The position numbers and the translations under genes were made by a program. Of a stretch of 64,000 bases of DNA, positions 63,901-64,000 are shown in pieces (positions within the stretch are counted from its first letter, which is position 1; each line of letters starts with the position of its first letter). Below the pieces are notes generated by a model. It was not told the DNA's origin. It saw only the letters and a list, made by a program, of their open reading frames with translations, and ran no database searches. The DNA is from Actinomadura sp. NBRC 104412 (GTDB taxonomy: Bacteria > Actinomycetota > Actinomycetes > Streptosporangiales > Streptosporangiaceae). The stretch covers positions 62,001 to 126,000 of the forward strand of contig NZ_BSTM01000023.1 of NCBI RefSeq assembly GCF_030269515.1. The letters run 5' to 3'.

Positions 63901-64000
63901 CTTCCGCAAGCTCGGCTCGGGACTGGTCGGCGACAACCAGGCCCTCGCCGCACTGCTCGAAGGCCGCGCGACACTGGACGTGGCCCGCGGCGACCACGCC
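60968..64000 (+). CDS. AfsR/SARP-type transcriptional regulator with NB-ARC domain (3' truncated by window)
   Basis: 1,011 codons are visible with no stop. The order is a winged-helix OmpR-like DNA-binding domain (VRIGILGPLDVRDPSGRPVE; RLRALLVRLALEPGRSV), a bacterial transcriptional activator domain (LRAQLMRALYAAGRQADALS and YEETRQALADHLGVDPSPEL), an NTPase (Walker A GPGGAGKT at 290-297; LVLDNCEHL as Walker B; GIPLAIELAAARL), then helical TPR-like repeats to the window edge. Such regulators often activate secondary-metabolite genes. GTG 60968 lies 5 bases after GAAGGGGG. Target genes may lie beyond the window. Confidence 0.93.
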   Translation, partial: MRIGILGPLDVRDPSGRPVEISGPRLRALLVRLALEPGRSVQPGRLLDDLWDGAPPAGGGNALQALVSRLRAATGPGLIEHGPAGYRLAVDPADVDAVAFERAVAAARTLESPSARAEELRRVLALWRGPALDGFADAPFAAGHSARLEELRLTAIEDRVDAELAAGADVAPLVPELEALADAHPLRERLRAQLMRALYAAGRQADALSVYEETRQALADHLGVDPSPELASVHLSILRQDVPERPAEPATGRARLTNLPAQFTSFVGREEESARLDKLLRESRLVMLTGPGGAGKTRLAAEAAGRAVQDMPDGVWFVALAPVADEGDGERVAQAALTALDIKETVRPGETHSLTRPLDRLADVLAPRRMILVLDNCEHLIEGAATVAGRILADAPWVRILATSREPLGITGESLCPVPSLALPPADADAAEALHYDSVRLFADRAAAVRPGFAVDEETVPHVVEICRALDGIPLAIELAAARLRSLTPAQVADRLGDRFRLLTGGSRTALPRHRTLRAVVDWSWDLLDDRERAVLRRLSVFAGGASPDAVTAVCGTGLPEDPPVIDVIAALVDKSLVMAEGTADVRYRLLETVRVYAAQRLAEAGETRRIGAAHAAYFLDLAERAEPELRRADQIRWTERLDTERGNWQAALRFAIDTGDAATGLRFISALFWYWLVRDQEVESGGWARAVRDIAGGTAPPGLEEPYAISVAVSRMVAEITDEAGLTRDSFKETLEEVLRLIPERPRHPMLALIRFAARFFQGDVPAAREALWDLKGHHPDPWLQAVAQCIFGYLAMNEGDLETAVTEARACYEGFHALGDRFGLIMSLGLLTELAMAHGDPAEAVRYGEEAHGYTLEGSINPDHGAAMLIQLARARAQTGDLTRARADLEQGIVEAERVGQYCDAASGRLYLAELARREGDADTAQALVNDALALIEPRQERPDFYKAASLAYSMMGGLAEQRGDLDAAESWHTRAFRKLGSGLVGDNQALAALLEGRATLDVARGDHA

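Overview
This 64 kb window is a chromosome segment of a high-GC actinomycete. GTG starts are frequent, many genes overlap by ATGA or GTGA, and the gene order tig-clpP1-clpP2-clpX-valS-folC-ndk-mreBCD-mrdA-rodA-rne-rplU-rpmA-obgE-proB-proA-nadD-rsfS matches the known core cluster of Streptomyces and its relatives. Codon and protein style suggest Streptosporangiales, probably an Actinomadura-like member of the Thermomonosporaceae. That placement is inference; there is no rRNA in the window.

Region 1 (1-2.3 kb) is the right end of a pSAM2-type integrative element: a 5'-truncated RepSA-like initiator, a small excisionase and a tyrosine integrase, abutting the 3' end of tRNA-Gly(TCC). The other end lies outside the window. 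Region 2 (2.4-16.6 kb) lies between the tRNA genes and tig. It looks accessory or variable: tRNA-Pro, a GAF-SpoIIE phosphatase, an RlaP-like nucleotidyltransferase, an unknown protein, a divergent alanyl-tRNA synthetase, a secreted GH18 chitinase under a near-perfect palindrome, a divergent marR/cupin pair with clustered operators, a two-component system, Tex, and an EamA-like membrane protein.

Region 3 (16.9-31.7 kb) covers proteostasis and folate: trigger factor, ClpP1, ClpP2 and ClpX, then a convergent NarL-type two-component system whose kinase/regulator junction carries a tandem duplication. Next come valS, flanked by two related membrane-anchored proteins, then folC, DUF4233, an MFS-like protein and ndk. 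Region 4 (31.9-38 kb) is the cell-shape operon mreB-mreC-mreD-mrdA-rodA. Region 5 (38-51.1 kb) holds the TIGR03960/TIGR03936 pair, a giant RNase E/G with about 1,000 residues of repeat-rich N-terminal extension, L21, L27, ObgE, ProB and ProA.

Region 6 (51.1-64 kb) holds an M48 peptidase, a phenylacetate-CoA ligase-like enzyme, nadD-rsfS-GpgP-like phosphatase, and two identical tRNA-Ala(GGC) genes bracketing a 2.5 kb segment of unrecognised genes and tandem repeats. It continues with a Vms1/baeRF-like protein, a DUF5709 protein, an MBL-fold hydrolase and the start of an AfsR/SARP-type regulator that runs off the window. No CRISPR array, IS element or obvious biosynthetic gene cluster was seen. 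The least explained structures are the RNase E repeat expansion, the duplicated kinase/regulator junction, the valS-flanking paralogues and the tRNA-Ala-bracketed segment.
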